NCBI RefSeq assembly: GCF_003347595.2
Contig: NZ_QCZK02000061.1
Span: forward strand, 168,186-232,185
Direction of reading: 5' to 3'
Origin: Botryobacter ruber
Lineage (GTDB): Bacteria; Bacteroidota; Bacteroidia; Cytophagales; Hymenobacteraceae
Length of the DNA: 64,000 bases
Shown: piece by piece, positions 42,726-49,873 of the stretch
How positions within the stretch are numbered: the first letter of the stretch is position 1
Layout of the letters: the number at the start of each line of letters is the position of its first letter
Notes under the pieces: model-generated
Told to the model about the DNA's origin: nothing
Seen by the model: the letters and a program-made list of their open reading frames with translations, nothing else
Databases searched by the model: none
Made by a program: the position numbers and the translations under genes

Positions 42726-44099
42726 TCAATCTACTTTCCCTACCTTACGCTCCTGTTTCTCCCCCGGCCCAAACCAGATGTTGCTCAGTTCCACCTGCTC
42801 GGCGTTGGTAATGTCCACCGGCACGTTGGCGCTGTCGGCCCGGAAGTTGGTGATGTGCAGGTCGTGTACTTTCTTTCCGGCAAAGCCTTCTACCCAGATA
42901 CCTTTATTTGTTGCTTTCTGGCAGCTCACGTTGTTGAAGCGGATGTCGTGGATATTGGTAACGTTGCCCTGGCCCTCGTTTTTGTAGTTGGACGTGATGT
43001 AGATACAATCTTCCACTTCGCCAAACTGCACGTTGTTCACATAAATGCCGGCTATCTCCCCGCCCCTGTCGGCGTTTGATTTCAGGTACAGGCCCCGTTT
43101 TACGTATCCGGCAAAGGTGCAGTCGTCTACATAAATATTATACACCCCCGACGACATTTCGCTGCCGATAACCACGGCGTGCAACCCTTTAAAGCGGCAG
43201 TTGCGGATAACCATGTCGCGGCTCGGGCGTTTCATAGCACGCCCTTCGTGGTCGCGGCCGGCTTTAATGGCAATGTTGTCGTCGCCGTTATCAAAGTCGA
43301 TGTTTTCGATGAGCACATCCTGGCAATATTCCGGGTCGATGCCGTCGTTGTTAAAATTATGCGCGTTGAACTTTACGCCGCGCACGGTTATATTTTTGCT
43401 CAGCAGCAGGTGAATGCACCAGAACGGCGAATCCTCTATTTTCACATCTTCCACCAGAATATTCTCACACTCGAAAAACTGGATAAGCTGCGGCCGCAGG
43501 AATTTGCCTTCGCCAAACGTGCGTTGCTCCACCGGCACCCCTTTGTGGTTCATGTCGCGGCTCAGGTCCTGGGCCGGCTTCTGTTTGGCGCGCCACGCCG
43601 CCCACTCCTTCGCCTGGTCTGCTTTTATCGTTCCTTTTCCGGTAATACCTACGTTCACCAGTTGGTAGCCATAAATAAAAGGGCTGTAGTTGTACACGAG
43701 CGTTCCTTCCCAGCTGGTGCGCACCACCGGCAGATAGGCTTTCGCATCGGAACTGAATACCAGCACCGCTCCCTCCTGCAGGTGCAGCTCCGTGTTCGAC
43801 ACAAAATGAATCGGGCCTTTAATGAAATAGCGGCCTGGCGGCACAATAATGCGGCCGCCCTTGTTCTTCCTGCTCTGCTGCATGGCCTTGTCGAACGCAG
43901 GCTTCCAGTTTTTGCCGCCGCTGCTGGCGCTCCGGAAGTCGGTTATCCGGATTTCCTTGTGCGGAAAGGTGGGCGCTTTAATGCGTTCCAGTATGGCTTC
44001 TTTGGAATCGGACTGAGCCGAAACAGTCATGACTGCCGCAGCAAATGCTAGCAGCAGGATTATAAAAAGATACGATTTGGTAAGGAAAGGTGTCTTCAC
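42726..44099 (-). CDS. GH28-related beta-helix glycosidase with altered catalytic motifs
   Basis: The 457-residue secreted protein (signal ends VSAQ) is a right-handed beta-helix of GH28 type: EIRITDFRSASSGGKNWKPA, GGRIIVPPGRYFIKGPI and SPFWCIHLLLSKNITVRGV. The catalytic acids are kept (NNDGIDPE and NGDDNIAIK). The usual GHG is GLH (KGLHAVVIGSEMSS), and the usual RIK is YLK (RGLYLKSN). GH28 enzymes hydrolyse galacturonan or rhamnogalacturonan in pectin. The two changes suggest another substrate or an exo/oligosaccharide specificity. It is convergent with VIT1 and divergent from the 44500 gene. Confidence 0.88.
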   Translation of the reverse strand: MKTPFLTKSYLFIILLLAFAAAVMTVSAQSDSKEAILERIKAPTFPHKEIRITDFRSASSGGKNWKPAFDKAMQQSRKNKGGRIIVPPGRYFIKGPIHFVSNTELHLQEGAVLVFSSDAKAYLPVVRTSWEGTLVYNYSPFIYGYQLVNVGITGKGTIKADQAKEWAAWRAKQKPAQDLSRDMNHKGVPVEQRTFGEGKFLRPQLIQFFECENILVEDVKIEDSPFWCIHLLLSKNITVRGVKFNAHNFNNDGIDPEYCQDVLIENIDFDNGDDNIAIKAGRDHEGRAMKRPSRDMVIRNCRFKGLHAVVIGSEMSSGVYNIYVDDCTFAGYVKRGLYLKSNADRGGEIAGIYVNNVQFGEVEDCIYITSNYKNEGQGNVTNIHDIRFNNVSCQKATNKGIWVEGFAGKKVHDLHITNFRADSANVPVDITNAEQVELSNIWFGPGEKQERKVGKVD

Positions 44100-44499
44100 G
44101 GGTAAAGGGTCTGAACGATAATTAGTATGTTTTTGTGAATAACACTAATTTTACCTAAATATACAAACCCGGAGCTTATCCTTTTGCTACGTAAGGCGAC
44201 TCACTACTTCTACCGCAAAACCCATCTCTAACCTGGTTTAAAAATCTGCTGCACCAGCCACCACAGCCTCTGCTCCTGTATTCTCGCCAAAATGCAAAAA
44301 TTGGCAGCCGGTAAGCAACATACGCTTGTTATTTATATTTAAAAAAATACTTCATAAGTAAATTATTTATTAGTATACTTGCTATATAAAAGCATAAAAG
44401 GGCATTTTGCAGATTTTTCAGGCAGGATTATTGCATTTTAAGCAACTAACAACTGCTTGTTTGCTCCCTAAAAAGTAAATTTATCCAGAATTTCCATAT
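44100..44499. other. 400-bp divergent promoter region with repeat copy 9
   Basis: It lies between the starts of the GH28-like gene (minus) and the (alpha/alpha)6 glycosidase (plus). Repeat copy 9 is at 44249-44278; the right half (44330-44400) is very AT-rich, as expected for promoters. No exact TAnnTTTG element was found. No ORF is credible. Confidence 0.5.
44249..44278 (-). repeat. Dispersed 28-bp intergenic repeat, copy 9
   Basis: Reads CTGCACCAGCCACCACAGCC followed by TCTGCTCCTG on the plus strand. Confidence 0.75.
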
Positions 44500-46074
44500 A
44501 TGATTTATTTCACACAGAAACTCTTTTTAATATTATCTATCCTGGCGGTGGTGAGAGGCTGCTCCGACGCTGCCCTGGAGCCAGGGGAGCGGGTTGTACA
44601 GCCAGCGGTAGTTGACAAATATGTTACCTACTTCAACCAGATGGAGCCCGAGGATGTGGTAAACCATATCCCGAACGCACAGGCAGCCAGCTGGATGAAG
44701 CAAAATGTGCCGCTGTTCGAATGCCCTGATTCTGTGATGGAAGGCACCTACTATTACCGCTGGTGGACGTTCCGGAAACACCTGAAACAGACGCCGGATG
44801 GCTTTGTATTCACCGAATTTATCACCCCGGTAAAACATGCCGGTATTCATAATACCATCAGCTGTGCCCTCTCCCACCACGTGTACGAAGGCCGCTGGCT
44901 GCACAACCAGGAATACATCGACCAGTACGTGAACTTCTGGTTCGATAAAGAACTTCCCCGCGAAGGCAGCAAGTACTACAAGTTCAGCTCCTGGATTGGC
45001 GATGCCTCGTATAACCGCTACCTCGTAAACCAGGATTCGGCTTACGTGCTTGGCTTGCTCGACGACCTGGAGAAAGACTACAGTACCTGGAAAGAAACGA
45101 ACAACTACGGCAAAAACCTGTTCTGGCAGTTCGACGTGCGCGACGGCATGGAAGAGTCGGTGAGCGGCTCGCGCAAAGAGAAGAATGCGCGCCCTACCAT
45201 CAGCAGCTACATGTACGGCTACGCCAAAGCGATTGCTGACATCGCCACTATGGCCGGCCAGAAAGAAAAAGCAGCAAAATATGCACAGGAAGCTGCTCAG
45301 ATAAAAGCCGCCGTGCAGGAGCACCTCTGGGACGAGCAGGAAAACTTCTTTAAAACCCGCCACGAAGACGGCCAGCTGGATGGCGCCCGCGAAGCCATTG
45401 GCTTCATACCCTGGTATTTTGGTCTGCCGGATGATAAACCGAATTATGCCAAAGCCTGGGAGCAACTAACTGACTCGGCCGGTTTTGCAGCACCCTGGGG
45501 CTTAACCACGGTCGAGCGCCGCGAGCCTACTTTCCGCACACGCGGTTCCGGTCATGGCTGCGAATGGGACGGCGCCGTATGGCCTTTTGCCACCACACAA
45601 ACCCTGAAAGGCTTGTCGAACCTGCTCAACAGCTACAGCAACCACAGCATGACGAAGCAGGATTATTATAATGCCCTTCGCACTTATGCCAAATCGCACC
45701 AGAAAAACGGCCTGCCTTACCTGGGCGAATACCAGGATGAAAAAACAGGCTACTGGCTCAAAGGCGACAACCCTCGCAGTAGCTACTACAACCACTCCGG
45801 CTTCTGCGACCTGGTTATCAGCGACCTGGTGGGCCTGAAGCCGCAGCCGGGAAACACCCTGGAGGTGAAGCCGCTTATCCCGGAAGACCAATGGGACTGG
45901 TTCAGCCTGGACAACGTACTGTACCACGACCAAATGGTGACCATCCTGTGGGATAAAACCGGTGAGAAGTATGGCAAAGGCAAAGGCTTCCGTATCTTCG
46001 CAGATGGCAAGGAAATTCACCATTCCAAAGAGCTGAAGCCGGTCGTAACACAGTTACCGCAGAAGAAAAGCTAA
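44500..46074 (+). CDS. (alpha/alpha)6-barrel glycoside hydrolase lipoprotein (GH63/MGH1-like)
   Basis: The 524-residue protein has a lipoprotein-type signal (ILAVVRGC, Cys21). The body is an (alpha/alpha)6 toroid resembling GH63 and mannosylglycerate hydrolase-like families: YYYRWWTFRKHLKQTPDG, FSSWIGDASYNRYLVN, NLFWQFDVRDGMEESVSGSR, SYMYGYAKAIADIATMAG, RGSGHGCEWDGAVWPFATTQ and SYYNHSGFCDLVISDLVGL. The Asp in FDVRDGME and the Glu in HGCEWDG are candidate catalytic acids by position only. The substrate is not known. The position 52 bp before a GH28 gene suggests action on pectin-derived oligosaccharides. Confidence 0.8.
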   Translation: MIYFTQKLFLILSILAVVRGCSDAALEPGERVVQPAVVDKYVTYFNQMEPEDVVNHIPNAQAASWMKQNVPLFECPDSVMEGTYYYRWWTFRKHLKQTPDGFVFTEFITPVKHAGIHNTISCALSHHVYEGRWLHNQEYIDQYVNFWFDKELPREGSKYYKFSSWIGDASYNRYLVNQDSAYVLGLLDDLEKDYSTWKETNNYGKNLFWQFDVRDGMEESVSGSRKEKNARPTISSYMYGYAKAIADIATMAGQKEKAAKYAQEAAQIKAAVQEHLWDEQENFFKTRHEDGQLDGAREAIGFIPWYFGLPDDKPNYAKAWEQLTDSAGFAAPWGLTTVERREPTFRTRGSGHGCEWDGAVWPFATTQTLKGLSNLLNSYSNHSMTKQDYYNALRTYAKSHQKNGLPYLGEYQDEKTGYWLKGDNPRSSYYNHSGFCDLVISDLVGLKPQPGNTLEVKPLIPEDQWDWFSLDNVLYHDQMVTILWDKTGEKYGKGKGFRIFADGKEIHHSKELKPVVTQLPQKKS

Positions 46075-46126
46075 TTGAGCAGCCGGTTAAACAAGAGCAG
46101 AAATAACAACATAGAAGCATAGCAAC

Positions 46127-47743
46127 ATGAACACCAAACAGTCCCTCTTCTCCAGAGGCCTTTTCTTCTGCCTGATTTGCCTCCTGGCACTCACGGCTGT
46201 AACCGCGCAGGCAGAAAAGAGTCCGTATTATAACGTGCTGAAGTACGGCGCCAAAAACGACGGCAGCAAAAAGGCGACCGACGCCATCCGCAAGGCCATC
46301 GACGCAGCGGTAAAAGCCGGCGGCGGTACCGTTTACTTCCCGGCAGGCGAATACCTGACCGGCCCCATCCGCCTGAGGAGCAACATCACCATCTTTATTG
46401 ATGCCGGTGCGGTAATCAAGTTCAGCGACAACTTCGACGATTACCTGCCCATGGTACCATCGCGTTACGAAGGGATTGACGTCACCAGTTTCCATCCGCT
46501 GTTTTATGCTTATGAAGAAGAGAACATCGCCATTGTAGGCCGTGGCACCATCGACGGGCAGGGCAAAAAGTGGTGGGCTTTTGCCGAAGTGGATTCCCGC
46601 AAATCATCTGACTCTAAATGGCAGAAAGAATTTCATCGCCTGAACAAGGACATCCTGCTCCCGGACCTGCCGGGCACCATCGAGCGTGGCTTCCTGCGTC
46701 CGCCGTTCATCCAGCCGATGTTCTGCAAAAACGTGCTGATTGAAGGCATTACCATCATCAACTCGCCTTTCTGGACCGTTACACCCGAGTTCTGTGAAAA
46801 CGTGACCATTACCGGCGTAACCATCAACAACCCGCCATCGCCCAACACCGACGGCATCAACCCATCGTCGTGCAGCTACGTGCGCATTTCCGACTGCCAC
46901 ATCAGCGTGGGCGACGACTGCATCACCATTAAATCAGGTAAAGACCGTGCTGGCCGTAAAATGGCAACTCCTGCCCAGAACTACACCATCACCAACTGCA
47001 CCATGCTGCGCGGACACGGCGGTGTGGTAATCGGCAGCGAAATGTCAGGCGATGTAAAGAAAATCACCATCTCCAACTGTGTGTTCGACGGCACCGACCG
47101 GGGCATCCGCATTAAAACAGCGCGTGGTCGTGGCGGTGTGGTAGAGGAAATCCGGGTAGATAATGTCATTATGAAAGACATTAAAGACCAGGCAATTGTG
47201 CTGAACATGCAGTATGCCAAATCAGAACCGGAGCCGGTTTCCGAAAGAACGCCTGCCTTCCGCAACATCCATTTCAGCGACATCACGGCGATGGGCGTAA
47301 ACGAAGCGATTCTGATTGACGGTCTGGAAGAGATGCCTGTGGAGAACATCACCTTCAGCAATATGAACATCAATTCCAAAACAGGTGTCACTATCCGGAA
47401 CGCCAAACGAATTGAGCTGCACAACATACAGCTGAATAACGAAACCGGAACACCATTCAAATTTGCTGAAGTGCAGGGGCTGGAATTGTCTGGCATAAAA
47501 ACGTATACGCCGCTCGCAAATACACCGCTGGTAGAGCTGACCAACGTGGAAGACGCCTTCCTTTACAACTCCTTCCCAAGAGCCGGAACCGATATTTTCC
47601 TGAAACTGAAAGGCAGCAAAACCAAAGGCATCACCCTGAACGGCAACAACCTGAAGCACGTGAAAACCCCGCTGGTAATAGAGCAGGACGTGACCGAGAA
47701 ACCGGTTGTGGAACTAAAGCAGCCACAGGTGCTGAATAAGTAG
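46127..47743 (+). CDS. GH28 polygalacturonase/rhamnogalacturonan hydrolase
   Basis: The 538-residue secreted protein (signal ends VTAQA) has all four GH28 motifs: NTDGINPSSC, SVGDDCITIKSGKD, RGHGGVVIGSEMSG and RGIRIKTARG. A typical Bacteroidota GH28 beginning precedes them (YYNVLKYGAKNDGSKKATDA, GGTVYFPAGEYLTGPIRL). It hydrolyses alpha-1,4-galacturonosyl or related backbone bonds in pectin; the precise substrate is not readable. Probably in an operon with the preceding glycosidase (52-bp gap). The two GH28 relatives in this window differ clearly in motif integrity. Confidence 0.93.
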   Translation: MNTKQSLFSRGLFFCLICLLALTAVTAQAEKSPYYNVLKYGAKNDGSKKATDAIRKAIDAAVKAGGGTVYFPAGEYLTGPIRLRSNITIFIDAGAVIKFSDNFDDYLPMVPSRYEGIDVTSFHPLFYAYEEENIAIVGRGTIDGQGKKWWAFAEVDSRKSSDSKWQKEFHRLNKDILLPDLPGTIERGFLRPPFIQPMFCKNVLIEGITIINSPFWTVTPEFCENVTITGVTINNPPSPNTDGINPSSCSYVRISDCHISVGDDCITIKSGKDRAGRKMATPAQNYTITNCTMLRGHGGVVIGSEMSGDVKKITISNCVFDGTDRGIRIKTARGRGGVVEEIRVDNVIMKDIKDQAIVLNMQYAKSEPEPVSERTPAFRNIHFSDITAMGVNEAILIDGLEEMPVENITFSNMNINSKTGVTIRNAKRIELHNIQLNNETGTPFKFAEVQGLELSGIKTYTPLANTPLVELTNVEDAFLYNSFPRAGTDIFLKLKGSKTKGITLNGNNLKHVKTPLVIEQDVTEKPVVELKQPQVLNK

Positions 47744-47810
47744 AAAAAGAAAAGTAAAAGCAAAAACAGGCTTTTGTTTTGGAACAAGGGCTTTAGAAAA
47801 CAGAAATACT

Positions 47811-47949
47811 ACCGCAAGTTTGAGCGAAGCGGTAACTTGTGGTAATTCATGGCGCCAGTTTGTAACTGGCATTCGTGCAGGATACTTTCGCCAGTTACAA
47901 ACTGGCAGCATAACGAACCACCAGTTACCGCTTCGCTCAAACTGGCGGT
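47811..47949. repeat. Nested palindromic element between GH28 and DUF5060 genes
   Basis: Outer arms 47811-47843 and 47917-47949 (33 bp, three mismatches; GAGCGAAGCGGTAACTTGTG type). Inner arms GCCAGTTTGTAACTGGC (47854-47870) and its exact complement (47890-47906), each a near-palindrome. The outer arm is homologous to the second arm of the element at 42375-42723. It covers most of the 238-bp gap and ends 32 bp before the next start codon. Confidence 0.8.
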
Positions 47950-47981
47950 ATGAAAATTTAATAGCTTTTACAATTTTAAGC

Positions 47982-49616
47982 ATGAAGAACACTTCCTATC
48001 TTTTCCTGATGCTATTCTTCCTCCTGGCAAGTCCGCTGCTGGCCCAGGAAAAGTCTGCCCCGGAAAAAGTAGAGAAGTGGGCTGTTTTTGAGCTTACCTT
48101 AAAAGGTACAGAGGCAGGAAATCCATTTATCGAGGTGCCCCTGACGGCGGTGTTTACCCACAACGGCAAAACCTTTACCCCCGACGGCTTTTACGACGGC
48201 AACGGGATGTACAAAGTCCGCTTTATGCCCGATGCGGAAGGCACCTGGACCTACGAAACCAAAAGCAGGCACGAAGCCCTGAACGGCAGGAAAGGCACCT
48301 TTTCCTGCACGGCCGCCTCTCCCGGTAACCACGGCCCGGTGCAGGTACGCGACCAATACCATTTCGAATACGCCGACGGCACCAACTTCTTCCCTTTCGG
48401 CACTACGATTTACGAATGGCCTTACAACCTGAAAGAGACCCAAGACCAGACCATTGAAACCCTGAAGAAATCGCCGTTTAACAAAGCCCGCTTTCTGGCT
48501 ATTCCGCCTTACAAAGAGAAATACACAAAGGGCCCGCTGAAGATTACCCTGTTTCCTTTTGAAGGCACCTCCAAAGAGAACTGGGACTTTTCCCGCTTTA
48601 ATCCTGAGTACTTTCAGCACCTGGAGCGTTGCGTGGAGCGCCTGCTGGAAATTGGTGTGGAAGCCGATTTTATTTTGCTGCGGCCATACGACGGCGCTTG
48701 GGGATTCGATAAAATGGACATGGCAACGAACGAGCGCTTCATCCGCTATGTGATAGCCCGCTTCGGCGCTTACCGCAACATCTGGTGGAGCCTGGCCAAC
48801 GAGAACAGCTTTATGCGCCACCTCTCGCAGGAAGACTGGGACCGCCTGTTCCAGGTAGTGCAGCAGCACGACCCCTACGGGCACCTGCGCTCCATCCACA
48901 ACGCCGACCGCCTCTACGACTACAGCAAACCCTGGGTGACACACGTGAGTCTGCAGTATTACAATGCCGTGAAAGCCTTCGGCGTATCGCCCCTGCTCCG
49001 CGACATCTACCGCAAGCCCATCGTGCACGACGAAATTAACTATGAAGGCAACATCAGCAGAAGGTGGGGCCAGTTATCGGGCGAAGAAATGAGCCACCGC
49101 TTCTGGATGGCCTACATCGGCGGTGCCTACGCCACCCACGGCGAAGCCACCGAAGAAGGCTGGATATCGAACGGCGGCACCCTCACCGGTACCAGCCCCG
49201 AACGCATCGCTTTCCTGAAGCAGATTGTGCTGGACGGTCCGAAAGAAGGCCTCAACCCGCTGGACCAGTACTACCTGACCAACGCCGCCGGCAAGTACGG
49301 CGAGTACTACCTCTACTACTTCGGCACCGAAACACCCAAAACCTGGGCTTTCGAACTACCCGACGATGGCCTGAAAAACGGCATGCGCTTTAAAGTAGAC
49401 CTAATCGACACCTGGAACATGAAAATCACCCCGCTTGGCCAGGTTTTTGAAGTGGAGGAGGTGAACCGCTATAAATACAGTGATAAAAAGAAATCAAAAA
49501 TAAAGCTGCCCAACAAGCCCTACATGGCCCTCCGGATACAACGCATCGACGGCGCTGAAAAGCAAACAGAGAAGTCGGTGAAACGGAATGAGCTGACGGA
49601 TGAGGTGGAGCAGTAA
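47982..49616 (+). CDS. DUF5060/DUF5605 family (beta/alpha)8 glycosidase
   Basis: Start ATG at 47982 (544 residues) gives a proper signal peptide (SYLFLMLFFLLASPLLAQ); the frame stays open upstream only through the repeat element. Residues about 25-110 are a DUF5060-type sandwich (VEKWAVFELTLKGTEAGNPF, YKVRFMPDAEGTWTYETKS). A barrel follows with FPFGTTIYEWPY, ADFILLRPYDGAWGFD, NIWWSLANENSFMRHL (candidate acid/base Glu) and PIVHDEINYEGNISRRWG (candidate nucleophile Glu). The C-terminus is a small sandwich (DUF5605). It resembles GH140-type apiosidases and related proteins of rhamnogalacturonan-II loci. Specificity is uncertain. Confidence 0.82.
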   Translation: MKNTSYLFLMLFFLLASPLLAQEKSAPEKVEKWAVFELTLKGTEAGNPFIEVPLTAVFTHNGKTFTPDGFYDGNGMYKVRFMPDAEGTWTYETKSRHEALNGRKGTFSCTAASPGNHGPVQVRDQYHFEYADGTNFFPFGTTIYEWPYNLKETQDQTIETLKKSPFNKARFLAIPPYKEKYTKGPLKITLFPFEGTSKENWDFSRFNPEYFQHLERCVERLLEIGVEADFILLRPYDGAWGFDKMDMATNERFIRYVIARFGAYRNIWWSLANENSFMRHLSQEDWDRLFQVVQQHDPYGHLRSIHNADRLYDYSKPWVTHVSLQYYNAVKAFGVSPLLRDIYRKPIVHDEINYEGNISRRWGQLSGEEMSHRFWMAYIGGAYATHGEATEEGWISNGGTLTGTSPERIAFLKQIVLDGPKEGLNPLDQYYLTNAAGKYGEYYLYYFGTETPKTWAFELPDDGLKNGMRFKVDLIDTWNMKITPLGQVFEVEEVNRYKYSDKKKSKIKLPNKPYMALRIQRIDGAEKQTEKSVKRNELTDEVEQ

Positions 49617-49619
49617 GTA

Positions 49620-49694
49620 ATTGTCATTTCGACCGCAGGGAGAAATCTGGTTAATGAGTTGTATCAGATTTCTCCCTGCGGTCGAAATGACAAT
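49620..49694. terminator. 30-bp perfect inverted repeat (GAAATCTG family)
   Basis: Arms 49620-49649 and 49665-49694 are perfectly complementary (core GACCGCAGGGAGAAATCTG) with a 15-nt loop, starting 3 bp after the stop codon at 49616. It can act as a terminator hairpin, but sequence relatives at 18538-18611 and 58235-58315 show that it is a dispersed repeat. Repeat copy 10 follows at 49746. Confidence 0.75.
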
Positions 49695-49745
49695 CTTAAA
49701 GAAAGACCTCGCAGTGTGCGCAGCTCCTGCGAGTGTCTGAACCAG

Positions 49746-49775
49746 CAGCAGAGGCAATGGTGGCAGGTGCAGCAG
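49746..49775 (+). repeat. Dispersed 28-bp intergenic repeat, copy 10
   Basis: Reads GGCAATGGTGGCAGGTGCAG, 52 bp after the perfect hairpin and 98 bp before the GH95 start. Confidence 0.8.
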
Positions 49776-49873
49776 AATTTTTGAAAGCATAAAAAAAAAC
49801 AATAGTCAACCTATAACCAGCGGCAAAGCCTGTTCAGGCAAAGCAGCCGCTAAAACAAAAAACAACATACCGC

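Noticed and set aside
47820..47981. 54-residue N-terminal extension of the DUF5060 protein
   Set aside because: It is translated from the palindromic repeat element, and the signal peptide begins at 47982.
48099..49028. 309-codon minus-strand frame opposite the DUF5060/DUF5605 gene
   Set aside because: Antisense shadow; no start context or motif.
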